Assembly: GCF_002078875.1 (NCBI RefSeq) | Contig: NC_034421.1 | Coordinates: 14,589,218 to 14,653,217, forward strand | Length of the DNA stretch: 64,000 bases | Source of the DNA: Numida meleagris | Taxonomy: Eukaryota; Chordata; Aves; Galliformes; Numididae | Direction: 5' to 3' | Shown here: piece after piece, positions 51,600 to 62,954 of the stretch | Position numbering within the stretch: position 1 is the stretch's first letter | Layout: every line of letters starts with the position of its first letter | Notes under the pieces: model-generated | Seen by the model: only the letters and a program-made list of their open reading frames with translations | What the model was told of the DNA's origin: nothing | Database searches by the model: none | Position numbers and translations under genes: made by a program

Positions 51600-51765
51600 C
51601 AGGCAATATCCGTGTCCAATAAACCTTTTAAAGGTTCGCTGATCACAGCTAGATGTGTCATAAATCTCCCCGAACAGTTTATTATGCCCATAAATCTCTG
51701 TAAAAACGACTTTATCTCATCAGGATCGGCAATTAAGCCAACTTCGCTCTGCCTGCAGCTCCCGT
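51600..51765. promoter_or_regulatory. AT-rich segment, candidate regulatory element
   Basis: Unique low-GC sequence directly after the CR1 piece, with CAATAAACCTTTTAAAGG, AGTTTATTATGCCCATAAATC and GGCAATTAAGCC. No coding signal. Role inferred from composition only. Confidence 0.25.
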
Positions 51766-51941
51766 GCAGTCGAGGCACGCAATCCTCAGCTCCCCAGCTC
51801 CGCAGCCCCGCCGTCACAGCGCCGCAGGGAATGCTGCAATCCCACGCAGAGAGGCACCGCATCCCACGCCTCTTCCCTCCAGAAGCAGACCTGCTTGCAA
51901 GTATTGCCTCTTCCACTTTATCTTCTAAAAGTGCTACTTAA

Positions 51942-52130
51942 GGTTGGGGGGGTGGGGGGGGGAGGGAATTAGCTTAGTGGATTACTCAGCGTGCTTTTGC
52001 CAAAATGCATGCCCTACATCTAATTCAAGGGATGTTTTTGCTTCTGAGAGCTTAGCAGATGCTTTGTCAACAGTTCTTATTGGGAAATGTTGACGTTTTA
52101 TGGTTTCATGTAAATCAGGCGGATGAATGC
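51942..52130. promoter_or_regulatory. G-run followed by AT-rich unique segment
   Basis: G-rich tract at 51942-51962 (G8-T-G9-type runs) followed by 150 bp of unique, AT-rich sequence including CAAAATGCATGCCC and AAATGTTGACGTTTTATGG. The octamer-like ATGCAT and CRE-like TGACGT words suggest regulatory potential, unproven. No reading frame. Confidence 0.25.
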
Positions 52131-52282
52131 ACAGCCATCATCTGCTTGGCTTTCAACTACAAGACCCAGTTCTGCATTGTCCCACCTCCCCTGTGACTTG
52201 CTTTTCCATATCGTCATTTGCTTTATCATCAGATCAGGCAAACAGATCATTTCCCCCATAGGAACTGACACACGGCGTCTTT

Positions 52283-52350
52283 AGAATCACAGCATCCTGA
52301 GTGGGAAGGCATCTACAAGGACCATGGAGTCCAGCCCCTGGCTCCACACA
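52283..52350 (-). mobile_element. Short CR1 3'-end remnant, minus orientation
   Basis: AGAATCACAGCATCCTGAGTGGGAAGG followed by AGTCCAGCCCCTGGCTCC resembles the reverse complement of a CR1 3' terminus (AGAATCACAGAATCATTGAGGTTGGAA-type with AGTCCAACC). It is short and diverged. Confidence 0.6.
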
Positions 52351-52554
52351 GTGCCATCCAAAACCCAAAGCTGTGCTGCCATCCCCATCACCGCCTCGGG
52401 GAGGGACTAGGAGCCGGCAAAGCGCCCAGAGGAGAGGTCCTGAGCATCCCTGGGGCTCTGCTGGGCACATCTCTCTGGAACTCGACACAGCTGGAGTCAC
52501 TGCAGGGCCTTCGTGTTGGACTGTGGGATCATTTGTCAAAAGAATCCTACCTTA

Positions 52555-52731
52555 GGAACACAGGACACAGCTCCGGGAACACAGGGCCCAGCTCTGGGAA
52601 CACAGGACCCAGCTCCAGGAACACAGGACCCAGCTCCAGAAACACAGGGCCCAGCTCTGGGAACACAGGGCCCAGCTCTGGGAACACAGGGCCCAGCTCT
52701 GGGAACACAGGGCCCAGCTCTGGGAACGCAG
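52555..52731. repeat. Minisatellite with 21-bp unit, about 8.5 copies
   Basis: Units of the type GGAACACAGGGCCCAGCTCTG, differing at one to three positions. The rightmost four full units are identical. Period 21 keeps frames open, giving an artefactual NTGPSSG heptapeptide repeat on the plus strand and a GPVFPEL repeat on the minus strand. Nothing supports translation. Confidence 0.95.
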
Positions 52732-55700
52732 GCTGCACAGACCCTGGGGCGTGGGAGCCAGGGCGGGCTCCCAGCATGGCAGCCCGGATACACACAGCAC
52801 CCAAGCAGGGACCATGGTTTCCATGGCAACACCCAGATGCCATCGCTGAGGATTAGATGCTGGCAGGACCAGAAGCAGGGACAGGGAGGAGGTGAAGCGT
52901 GGTGACAGGGACGCCATGGAGGGACGGAGGCCTGCAGCACCGATTTTCACGCCCATCTTCCCTTTTTCATTTCTTCTCTAGCATGAAAGTCCCAATTGAA
53001 ATGGCAGGCTTTGACACCACCAGAAACTTTCAGAACGTATAACACACTGCCCCTTCCTCCCACGTCATCACAGCCGTGTCTGCCATCAAAATAAAGGGGG
53101 CTGCAGGACCCAGCCCAAATCTGCGTCACACTGAGACCCTTTGAAAGGGGATGAATGCTAAGCGAAGGGAAAGTGATTTCTTTATTTAGGAAGACCACAT
53201 CTCTTGTCATTCTAATGCACTCCAAATGCCCGTGGCGCTGGACAGCTGCAGGTTCGGACATGAACATACAAATCGGCGACAAACAAACAACAACAAATGC
53301 CCGCATGCAGCGTGGGCAGAGGGAGCACCCTGTTGGCTGGCTGCTGCCCCTTCATGCACAAACCCCATCCCTGCAGGGTGCAGCTCCTCACCTCCCTGCT
53401 CCACATGATGAGACCGAGGGTCTGCGACCCTGCACCAGCAGCAGGGCGCCATGGAGCCACGACAGCGCCCGGAGCGCGTATGACAAATTCAGTGTCAAAA
53501 TAAACAGCTCCGAAGAGGCTCTGCCAGCTGATCCCCTCGCTGTGCTCACACTCACGGCATCCAACCCAAACACAAGCGCTCACGCTGCCGGTGGTCCAGC
53601 ACGGCGGCGGGCAGGAGGCAGGCGGGGGCTGTGCCAAAGGGAGGGGGTCAGCAGCACGGCAGTGGGGCACTGCAGGGCTCACCGCGATGGGGAACCGCAT
53701 GGAACTGCAGGGGTCGGAAAAACAGCGATCCCGGTGTCTGCGTGGGCCGATGCAGTGCGATGCCCACATCGCAGCAGCACTGACTGCCCCGCTGCCTGCC
53801 CACCCCCAAGCCACACAACCCACAGTAAGAGAAAGGGTCCCGTCCCCCCCCCCAGCCCCTGAAATCGCCTTTCTTAAAAAAGGGTCCCTGAAACAAATGG
53901 CAGCAAATCCCGATGCAGAGCGCACAATGGATGCTTCAGTCTTGCCCAGGGGGAGGGGGCGAGGGGCTGTCAGTGCCCAAATAAATTCAATTTGCTTGTT
54001 AAGAAGCGAAGGGGGCCGCGGGTATTCAGGGCCCCAATTAACATTCCAGCGGCACTGCTCTGCTTTTGAGGAACAATCACTTTTTTTTTGGGGGGGGGTG
54101 GGGGGAGTGATGGGCATGGAGGCGTCGGATGTTCCTGGAGAAAGGAGCCACGTCCCCGCCCCAACAGCACCCGAGCTCATGTGTGATGGGAACCACCAAA
54201 CAAAACCAGGAATACACAAAGATGGAGCCTAGGCCAACAGAACCTGCAGATAAAGCCTCTCATGTCCACAGTCCAACATCATTTGCCTTCGCTGCTGATC
54301 TAAACACTCTCTCAGGTCAGCATCGAGCACCAGGGCTGCATTTTTACCACTTTTCAGTGGCCATGCTCTGTGTCCTACCACCTGAGCAGCCTGCACGACC
54401 TACTGCTTCACAGCTGATGCTGCAGATGCTCACTGGAAGTACCTTCAGTGGCTACGAGGAACAGTAAATGACACCATGAACAGAAACCTGAATGAAAGAG
54501 CTGAGCCACGGGCTGGAGCTGCTGTTGCCTTTTGAGTCTGAAAGAAGAATCCGACCATGAAACAGAGAGACCAGCTCTCGAGAGGGAAAGGCCTCGGCCA
54601 GAGTGGATGTGGCATGAACCAAAGCCAGGCTTCAGCTGTGCTCTGCCCCACCTCGCCCCACAGACCACGCATGTGCTTCCTCCCCTGGCAATGTCAGTGT
54701 TGTAGTTGAATGTAGGATGAGTTGAACAAGGACCCAGGTCCAGCACAGCCCTACAGTGCCCTATGCACATCTCCACACCGTGGCCCCTCCAGAACATTCC
54801 TTTGTGTCTCCCAGGAGCTGATGGGGCTCCATCAGAAGCACCAGCACACAGGGGAACCGGGCACACACAGGGTCGCTCCGGGACAGCAGCTTTCATATTG
54901 CCTTCTCTAAGTGCCCAGAAGAGTATGGAAAACCCTCACCATGTAGGATACACCCACTGCCGAGAAGTGTGAAGGTCTACAAGTTGAACGCTGTCATCGT
55001 CTGCTGAAGCCTGAGCTATTTCTGCCTCTGCAAACATTCCCTTGTAGAAACAGGCTCTTCTTTCTGAAGCCTGCAGACTGGTCATTAAAAAAATAAAACG
55101 TGAGAGCGGAGAAGTGAGATGACCGAAATGCTAATGGGAGCCCTGGGTCAAACCGCCTCCCCTGTCACCGAGCCCTCCTCGCCAGCACATTCCTGCTGCT
55201 AATGAGGCCCCGCCGCTTCCTCCTTCCTCCTCAAGTTGCTCCTGGTGATGCAAATCCACCGTCTTTGTTTCTATTCTTGGAGGAAAAACAGAACCAAAGT
55301 AAATAGCAAAACAGCTCTTAGGTTTCAGGATCCTTTCTTTTTCCACCCTTCCCAACAGGGCAGGGCTGCTGTTGCCGTCAGAGCGAGGTGACACCCGACC
55401 CCAGACATCGTCCCGTGCCCACCGGAAACGCTCCGCTAATCTCCGGTCTCCGATGTCCCCTTGGAGAAACCTGTGGAACTCGATGACCGTTGTGTGTCCC
55501 TTCCAAACCGGGATGTTCTGCGGTTCCCTGACTCTCAGAACCCTGCTTCCCTGTTCTCCCACGGAGCTTGGGGCGGCGCTCGCAGCCTCCCAGCAAGAGT
55601 AGGGTCTGCAGAGAGCACACCATGCACCCCAGCGCTGGCAGAGCTGTCCCCTCCCCACCAGACCACCTCTGCCTGAGGAGCTGACCCCACCCTGCTCTGC

Positions 55701-57866
55701 ACCCAGAGAGACCTTGCATTGCCCAGTGTGTGCCTACGTGCCAGGGTACAGCTGCACGGCGCTGCGCAGCAGTGCAAATCGGAGCCACCATCTTCCCGCA
55801 GGTGCCAGCAGCACGAGCAGCCAGTGCAGTAAGGTGATGGCTGTCCTGCCATCATGCTGCAGGGAGCCAAAAGCTGGGGCTGAAATCAGCTCTGCGGCTG
55901 CTCAGCTCCTGCAGAGGTAGGAAACAGAGAAGGCACAGACAGGTAAGTTGGTGATTTTGCAATGAAACCCTCTCCCTCAGCTGGAGATTCTGTCTATAAC
56001 ATCTCCAAAACCTCTTGCTGGGGCTCAGCGAAGCCCAGCACGCAGACAGCCCCAGGTCTGGTGCAGAGCCCTGAGCAGGGCTGGCCAAGGGCAGCAGCAG
56101 ATGGACATTCCTGGGGGCACTGGGGCTGTGCTGCTGCATTCTCACCTCCATGGCTCTGCTGGAAGGTGGCAGCGGAGGGCAGAGCTCTGCTCCAGGCACA
56201 GCTGCAGAGAAGAGCAGACACAGCCCCGCAGAGCCTGACAGCTCTCATTATTGATGTTCAGACATGACCGCTGCCCTCCTACCCTCTCTCACTGCACTCG
56301 GACGCAAGAACATGAGCGTGTGAAGGTGGGGAGAACTCGGATCTCTCCAGCAAGGAAAAGGATGGGGAAAACAAACCCCTTCCTCCAGAGCTGAGGAAGG
56401 AAGGGTCCGGGCAGCCCAGGAGCTGCTGTTTGGAGTGCGGCAGCACCCTGAAGTGCAGTGCTGCAGAGACCTCTTGCAGCACAGCGCTGCTACTGCACGC
56501 CCGCCTGCAGCCCAGCATCGCCTGGTGCCATGGGAAAGCTGCACACTGCACCTCTGCTGCTGCATACCTGGCTCATCCAGCGCACACAAAGTGCCACCTG
56601 CAGACAGCTGCTGCTCTGAGTGGCTGCTAGCTCTGCCGCCCATCCACCTGGCAGATCCTTGAAGTTTCATCCTTGAAACCACGGTGATGTGCAAAAGGGT
56701 CGCAAGCGCCTCACTGCAGGAAGCTGCTCGCAGGGAAGGTGCTCTGCAGAGAGCTGCCCCATTTCATCAAGGATCTGGGGCACTGCTCAGAGCCCCAAAT
56801 CTGCAGACTGTGAGCTCTGAGCTGCATGAAGACAGCGCAGCAGCCAGGTGTGCTGTCCAGTGTCTGGGGGAGAAACAGCAAGGGACTTTGAGAGGAAGAA
56901 TAAGGCAGCACGTCTACCAAGGCAAACACGAGGAATTGCCACAGGAGGAACAAGAGGCCCTGCGACCAGCAGCAGATGTAACCTACTACACCTGGCCTGA
57001 GCAGCAAGCAGGCTGGGATGCACAGATGTGCAATCACAGAGCTTATTCCTGCTGTCAAGCCAAGGCAGAGCAGTGCAGCATCTTCTTGTTTGCCTGAGGC
57101 AAACCCAGCCCCAGCAGGAGCCCAGCACTGCCAGCTTCATGCCCTGCCTAGCAAGTCCAGCTTGGAGAAGTGCTGTAGAACAAAGCTGGCAAAGGACTTG
57201 GCTTCCTCCCCCCAGTCCACCTCCAGTCCGTGCATTTTGCAACACGGTGCCAGCACTGCCAGGTGTCCCTGCTGCACCCAGCACCCCCAGCACCCTGCAG
57301 CTGTGTTGCTCCTGCACAGCACCAAGCCAGCAGAGGGAGCAAACAGCATGGGTTCATGGAAGACGGAGTGTTTTGTTCTTGGGGTTGGGACATTTGGGAT
57401 CTGGAGGCCATTTCCCAGCATTTTGCAAGTTAGAAGCAAATCCAACCTGTACTTGCCCTTGTAGGAGCCCTGAGCATCAATACAATGCTCCCACCAATGC
57501 CCCACCTGCAGAATGGCAGTCCTCAAATGAAAGTCTGTCTCAGCAATAAAGCCCTTCCCGTTTCAAGCCCAAGGACCTGCAGCTCTCCAGTTTATCCCAC
57601 TTTTTTCAGGCACTGCCATAGACTGTATGTCTGTACGTCGCCCATCCAGGGCTCTCACATCCAATGGAAGAGGTTTCCTACGTGTGTCCTTGTCCCGCAC
57701 TAAGTGCTGGGGGCATATCAGTGAGTGGGTTCCAGAGGCACTCCCCCTTCAGAAGCCTGGGACACTTCTAAACCCCAAACCCACCCCTTCCTTCTGAAGG
57801 AGGAACACCAGCTGTGACCAAAGGTCCCCAAGGCCAGAACACTGTGCAGTAAGGGGCACTTAAAGC

Positions 57867-57890
57867 AAAAAAAAAAAAACAAAAAAAAAA
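57867..57890. repeat. Poly(A) tract, A13-C-A10
   Basis: Near-pure adenine run. No retroposon body or flanking duplication was recognised. Confidence 0.95.
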
Positions 57891-58484
57891 CCCAGCTCTA
57901 TAGATGTTACTGAAACCAAGTCCAACCCTGCTGCAAACAGCTAATGAGCACAATGTGTGGGCTGGCACCACTGAGCAGAGCTCCCTCGCAAAGCTCCGAG
58001 CCGTGTTAGCACACGCAGACCAAAGTGCCTGTAGCACGGCCCACCCGTGCCGCTGCTTATTGCCCTGGAGAGGATGCATGCCTTGTGCTGCTCCACTTCA
58101 GAGGTTCAGCACACCGTGAGGCATCCCAGTGCACGCAGACCCATCCTTCCACGCAAAGGAAGGAGGTGCGGCCGCATGCTGAGTTAGGCTGCATCTGCTC
58201 CACATCTGCAGTGCCATCCTCCTGAAGCGCCGCGTGACCCTTGCTTGGATCTGGGAGACATTTCCCTCTGCTCGGGGTGGGAGAGCATCCCAGCAGGTTG
58301 CTTGTCCCTTCCCAGGGCTTCCCCACATCTCCTGCAGCGCTGGGGCACCACGAGCTGCGGCTGCAGTTCAACTCGTGCCAGCTCGAGCAGGAAGCAGCTG
58401 CGCCCGCCGGCCCCGCTCCTGTTTGCTGGCTGGGATGCGTCGCTCCTGCGCTGATCTGCAGCACCGAGTGATTCACGCCCGGGA

Positions 58485-58595
58485 TTGTTCTCTGCCGGAT
58501 GCGCTCTGAATGAGCCACTGCCCGGCGCAAGCGTTACATCATTGATTATGTTTGTAATTTTTATTGGAATACTCATCGATGAACAACAGTCAACA
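58485..58595. promoter_or_regulatory. AT-rich segment, candidate regulatory element
   Basis: GCGTTACATCATTGATTATG followed by TTTGTAATTTTTATTGG and ATACTCATCGATGAAC, sharply bounded by GC-rich DNA. TGATTATG and TAAT words fit homeodomain or PBX-type sites. Inference from composition only. Confidence 0.25.
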
Positions 58596-58811
58596 AGCAC
58601 GCGGCGTGCCGAGGGCGGATCGGCACAAGGGGATGATGCAGCACACGGCTCTCATCCACCTCCATGCGTGCCTCCTTGAGACACACACTGCCACTGAGCT
58701 CTGCAAAGCCTTTCGCTGCCTTCTTCAGCCCCTTTGTGAGCAGTGACCTGCCTGCTGAATGGCTCCAGCCCTTCTTTATCCTTCTGTTCTTGAAGCACAC
58801 GTTGTAAACAA

Positions 58812-58975
58812 GAATCATAGAATGGTCAGGTTGGAAAGGACCCCAAAGGTCCCCCAGTTCCAACCCCATTCCATGGGCTGGCTGTCACCCCCGGCTCAGG
58901 CTGCCCAGGGCCCATCCACAGCCATGGACACCTCCAGGGACGGGGCACCCACCGCTCTGGGCAGCAGGTGGAATC
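58812..58975 (-). mobile_element. CR1 LINE 3'-end fragment, minus orientation
   Basis: Starts with AGAATCATAGAATGGTCAGG and TTGGAAAGGACCCCAAAGG, the reverse complement of the canonical CR1 3' terminus, then CCATGGGCTGGCTG, GCTCAGGCTGCCCAGGGCCC and ACCTCCAGGGACGGGGCACC. The 3' terminus is intact, the body is truncated after about 160 bp. Confidence 0.95.
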
Positions 58976-59924
58976 AGGGCAGGGCTGACCGGGGGCATCC
59001 CACAAACCCAGCAGGTTCTTGCATGCTTTGGAACAAGACCCAGAGGTGGGGGTAACACGGGGACAGGGAAGGGATGGATCTCACCATGCAGAAACCACAA
59101 CCCCACGTTGTGCCCCACGCAGTGTGGGTCCCCATGCAGCCCCAGCCCGACACGTGCCCCGTGCCGAGGGACGCGTGCACAGCAGCGACCGAACGCTCCC
59201 AGCTCTCAAAGACAGGGACTGTGCCAACGTCAGCAGCCTGAGAGCAGTGCGCGGGGAAGGCTCGTCAGAAAGAAAATTCATTCTGACAATCACTGAAATC
59301 GGAATTCATTTAAAATTCAAATTATGCAAATTCCAGTAATCCCTACAAGCAGATCCATCACATGCCAGCAGTGGGACGGCAGACATGCCACTGGCTGCAG
59401 CTCACACAGATTCATCTGTCACCAGCTCTGCAGACAGCGCGGGGCCCAGGGCAGCACCCAGGGGGTCCCCCAGCACTGGCACCAAAGGGAAAAGCTCCCA
59501 CAGCCCCGTGGGCACAGGGTGCAGGCCCCAGGTGCTCCCAGGCAAGCTGCAGGAAGTCCTCTCGTGGAGAAGCACGGATGCGTGCTGCAAACATGAAGCC
59601 TCCATTGGGCAGAGCCCCAAAAGTGGGGGCCCTGCTCCACCTGCACCTGGCCAAAGCAACAACACCTTTCAGCTGTTCAACCACAAGGACACAGCAAGGA
59701 AATGAAAGTCACACACTGCTGTGCTCCTATGAGCCCTGTGGGAGCACCATGGAGAGCTGAAGGTCCCCAAAACTGACGGGCAAAAGCCCTCACGGAGTCA
59801 GAGGCCAAAGAGAACCACGCACAGAGCACGGAGAGCTGGAAGGGACAGCACGGTGCCCGCTCCTTACCCCGCAGCAGGAACGCCCCAGCTGTGCCCTGCA
59901 GCCCCTCAGACGCCGAATCCCTTT

Positions 59925-59939
59925 GCTGCTGCTGCTGCT
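59925..59939. repeat. (GCT)5 run
   Basis: Five GCT units; on the minus strand this reads as AGC/CAG repeats. Confidence 0.85.
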
Positions 59940-60986
59940 CGTTGCCATTCCCGACGCTGCCACCACCTTCCCCAGCACAGGGCAGCAGCTCCAGGTCTCT
60001 CTCACAGTGTTGGATCCCAACCAGCTCCTGCAAAGTCCCTGCCACGGGCAGGATCAGCGCCAGGAAGCACACGAACTGCTACCATCAGTGGTCCATGGGG
60101 TGTGAGGGGCTGGAACAAGACCCACGCAACGCCCCATACATCACGGGGAGCAGCCCCCAGACCCAGCCTGTGCCAATGGGTGGATCAGCCCTTCCTTGGG
60201 GCGGGGGGAAAGCAAACAGACCCAGGAGCAGCAGGTTTATGGAGATGCATTGCACCTGCCCAAGCCCCGCAGCAGGTGAGCCCCGCCGGCCTGGGCTGAT
60301 CGCCTGACAGCACTTCGGGTTGCACGGGCACACAGCGCCTGCTCTGCTCCCATTGTAGCAAAGCCCTCATCCATTTCCATCCAACACCGGGTGCCTTTCA
60401 GTGTGGGGACACCCGAGCCCTCATTACAACCCCAAGCCAGTAACGAGGCGGGAGGAAGGCCACACAAAGCCCTGTATCAGGTGTCCCTGGGAAAGGGAAG
60501 ACGCAGAGTCCATTAAACATTGAGCAGGGGGGAGCGTGCGGCACCCGCAGAGCACCTGGAGGAGGGCTGCCCCAGGGCCTGGGGGCTGCTCCCTGCACAC
60601 CCTGCAGCCCCGAGCCCTTGGAAAGGCCCAAGCTGGGGGCTGCCCCAGGGCCTAGGGGCTGAGGCAGAGCGGTGCCCACTCCTTTCTGCCTCGATCCCCA
60701 TTTTGTTCTGACCAGCAGCGCCCAGAGGTGTGGCAATAGGACACCCACACTGCGCATCGCCCGGCGAGCAGCAGCCGCCTGACCCTACAGCGAGGCCGTG
60801 ACCGGGAGCCACAGAGCCTGCCCAGCACGGCAAACAGGATCCTGGCAGGGTGTGGGCAAACCGAGCAGCACCAGGCTGGAGAGAGATGTGTCTTTTGTTT
60901 TGTCACACTGTGCATGCAGCCAACCCTCCGCCGTGCCGGTGTTTTGCAAAGCCACGCGGGTGGGACGCATCTCCCGCAGTACTCAC

Positions 60987-61216
60987 AAATTGCCGCCGTA
61001 GCCGGGTCCGGACACGCTCAGCCTTGGTCTCGGAGGGGTGCACGGCGTAGCCCAGCGAGCCCAAGTGGTTGTCAACAGAGAGGCTCTTCCGCATGTAGAA
61101 GGAGCGCATGCGGAAGTGGCTGAACGGGGCGTCCTCCACCGCCGTGCGGAGCTGCGGCTGCAGCGGGGCATCCCCGGGGGGGTCCATGCCGTCGTCCTCC
61201 AGCCGCCAGGCGTCCC
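60987..61216 (-). CDS. Internal coding exon (230 bp) of an unidentified gene
   Basis: Seen: on the minus strand a long pyrimidine run (repeated CCCTCTGT) ends in CCCCAG just before the exon, and the exon is followed directly by GTGAGTACT, close to the donor consensus. The exon begins with two bases that finish a split codon, then has 76 uninterrupted codons, and ends exactly on a codon boundary (phase 0). The peptide starts DAWRLEDDGMD, has a Pro/Gln stretch, then the basic block FRMRSFYMRKSLSVDNHLG, and ends ERVRTRLRRQF. RKSLSVD resembles a basophilic-kinase or 14-3-3 type site. There is no signal peptide, membrane segment or cysteine pattern, so a cytosolic regulatory or linker region is likely (inference). 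The exon's end phase matches the start of the small exon at 15374-15414. I do not recognise the protein family. Confidence is high that this is an exon and low on identity. Confidence 0.82.
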
Positions 61217-62431
61217 CTGGGGACAGAGGGACAGAGGGACGGCCGCCCCGTCAGGGCCGTGCTCACCCGCTGGTTGGCTGCCCCACAGAGGATGCGGGCG
61301 GAGATGCCCACCCAGACCACCTCCATCCATCCCACCACGGGGCACGAGGGACAGGTGCTGCCCCATGGGGGTTCATGTCCCTGCCACAAGCCCCATGTGT
61401 TCGCACCTCGTTCAGCAGCTCCCTACCCAATAGGGCCCAATGAGACAAACTCCTCCCAATTGCTGCCCATCCACCGCTCTTCGGGGCCTGTGGCCACCGT
61501 CCTCAAAGCACAGAGCACTGCAGCACACAGGGCTGGGACATGGGGACGGTGCTGAGCCCTCACTGCACCGAAAGGTAACACAGGCAAAGCACACAGGTGA
61601 CATCTCCATAGCATCACTGTTTCCCAAACAGCCCAGGTATGGATATCGTGGGCTTCTTGCTGCCTGGCAGACAGCGAGCTTCCCTGCTTCCACCTCCCTG
61701 CAGCCCAAACCCCCTCTCAATAGCAAGAGCAAACGAACAAAGCAACCCCACGCTCAACCCTGCTAAACCCGGGCCAGCTGCTGGTCCTGCAGCACAAAGG
61801 GATTGTACGGGGCTGGTGCTGCTGCCTGCTCCTGTGGCTGCACTGCTTTGTTGGCCTTCTGAGCAGCCCAGCACTGGGGGGCATGATACCACGGCCAGCA
61901 CTGTGGAGCAAAGTCCTTCAGAGTTGAAAGCAGATAAAGGCCTTGAGGACAAAAACAGCCAGGAATAGGCGAGTGAAGAAGAGAAAGGAAGAGGCTACGG
62001 CTGCCAACAAAGGCAACCCGGAGCAGTGCAATACCTGGGAGCTATTTTCTTTTTTGTTATGTTTTTTTTTTTTTTCTTTACCCCTGCTTTGAATTTAATC
62101 AGCTGCACTGCTCCTCTCCAAATGTCAGCTCGTACAACACAGGAGTGGCTGTTTGAAAGCTGTGATTACTCCAGGCACAAACACGTCAATCGGCACCAGC
62201 CCCGGCTGCCGGCACACAGCACACAGGATCGGGCTGCAGGGCCGGGGCAGGTCCCAGTGTGGGGACACTGTGCATCCCATAGTCCCATCCACCCCCACCC
62301 CCTGACATCCCACAGTGGGATGGCTGGGAGCACACTGAGCTGCCCTGGAATTGTCCCCTGCTCGGGTGTAAGGGTACAGAGGGTGTAGGGAGGCAACATA
62401 GAGGAGGTCAGGACCCTACCTCCTCCAAAAC

Positions 62432-62679
62432 AAGGACAAGAGGGAATAAACTTAAGTTGTGCCAGGGCAGGTTCAGGCTGGATATTAGGAAACATTTCTT
62501 CTCAAAAGAGCGGTGATGCACTGGCTTGGGCTGCCCATGGAGTGCTGGGGTCACTGTCCCTGGAGGGGTTCAAGAACCACGGGGATGTGGCACCGAGGGA
62601 CATGGTCAGTGGGCATGGTGGGATGTGTTGGGGTTGGACCTGGTGATCTTGGTCTTTCCCAACCTGAATGATTCTATGA
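62432..62679 (+). mobile_element. CR1 LINE 3'-end fragment, plus orientation
   Basis: Runs from GACAAGAGGGAATAAACTTAAG through GGCTGGATATTAGGAAACATTTCTTC, GGCTGCCCATGGAGTG, GTCACTGTCCCTGGAGGGGT, GAGGGACATGGTCAGTGGGC to CCCAACCTGAATGATTCTATGA, a complete CR1 3' terminus. Confidence 0.95.
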
Positions 62680-62799
62680 CTTACCAGCAGTTCCCTCATC
62701 TCCTGTTTGTAGCTCCAGGATTACTTTTGCCCGTGCAGGTAAATACTGCCCAACAGTGACGCAGGCTGTGAGAGCCCGGCACAACCAGGCGGTGCTGAG

Positions 62800-62954
62800 A
62801 ACAGCATCTCTGCAGGCAGTGGAGTCACCGTCCCTGGCAGTGCTCAAGAAACCCTTAGATGTTGTACTGAGGGACATGGTTTTGTGGGGAAAAACCGGTG
62901 CTGGATGATCTTGGAGGTCTTTTCCTACCTTGGGGATTCTATGATTCTGTGATT
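62800..62954 (+). mobile_element. CR1 LINE 3'-end fragment, plus orientation
   Basis: GGCAGTGGAGTCACCGTCCC, GAGGGACATGGTTTTGTGGG, GGATGATCTTGGAGGTCTTTTCC and GGATTCTATGATTCTGTGATT mark a CR1 3' end with the tandem ATTCTRTG tail. It lies only about 120 bp after the end of the previous CR1, same orientation, and is a separate insertion because the tail of the first is complete. Confidence 0.93.

Larger units (their letters stand above)
52732..58810. other. Non-coding intron sequence, no gene seen
   Basis: No supported exon. A T9-G9 junction at 54081-54098, A13-C-A10 at 57867-57890 and an AT-rich island near 58490-58590 stand out. A GTAAGTTGG donor-like string at about 55940 on the plus strand has no matching acceptor and open frame. 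Confidence 0.5.
15415..60986 (-). other. Inferred 45.6-kb intron between the two exons
   Basis: This interval follows from the phase-compatible exon pair. No other stretch inside it shows a strong acceptor, an open frame in the required phase and a strong donor together. It holds most of the CR1 copies, three minisatellites, AT-rich islands and two CpG-rich blocks. A further small or cryptic exon could be missed, especially in the 129-bp gap. If the two exons belong to different genes this label is wrong. Confidence 0.5.

Noticed and set aside
52533..52940. NTGPSSG / GPVFPEL heptapeptide repeat proteins
   Set aside because: Artefact of a 21-bp tandem repeat, whose period is a multiple of three. 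No splice sites or conserved flanks.
53212..54219. 335-residue open frame on the minus strand
   Set aside because: Overlapped by open frames in other phases on both strands, no recognisable domain, and it crosses homopolymer T9-G9 sequence at 54081-54098. GC-driven chance ORF.
59868..60027. Possible 160-bp minus-strand exon with GTAAGG donor and a TTTGCAG acceptor
   Set aside because: 160 bp is not a multiple of three and would break the phase 0-to-0 join between the two supported exons. The acceptor lacks a good pyrimidine tract and the peptide is poly-Gln/Gly-like.
61267..61366. Possible upstream exon ending at a GTGAGC donor at 61266
   Set aside because: It would leave an intron of only 50 bp before the acceptor of the exon at 60987-61216, too short for normal vertebrate splicing, and no good acceptor precedes it.
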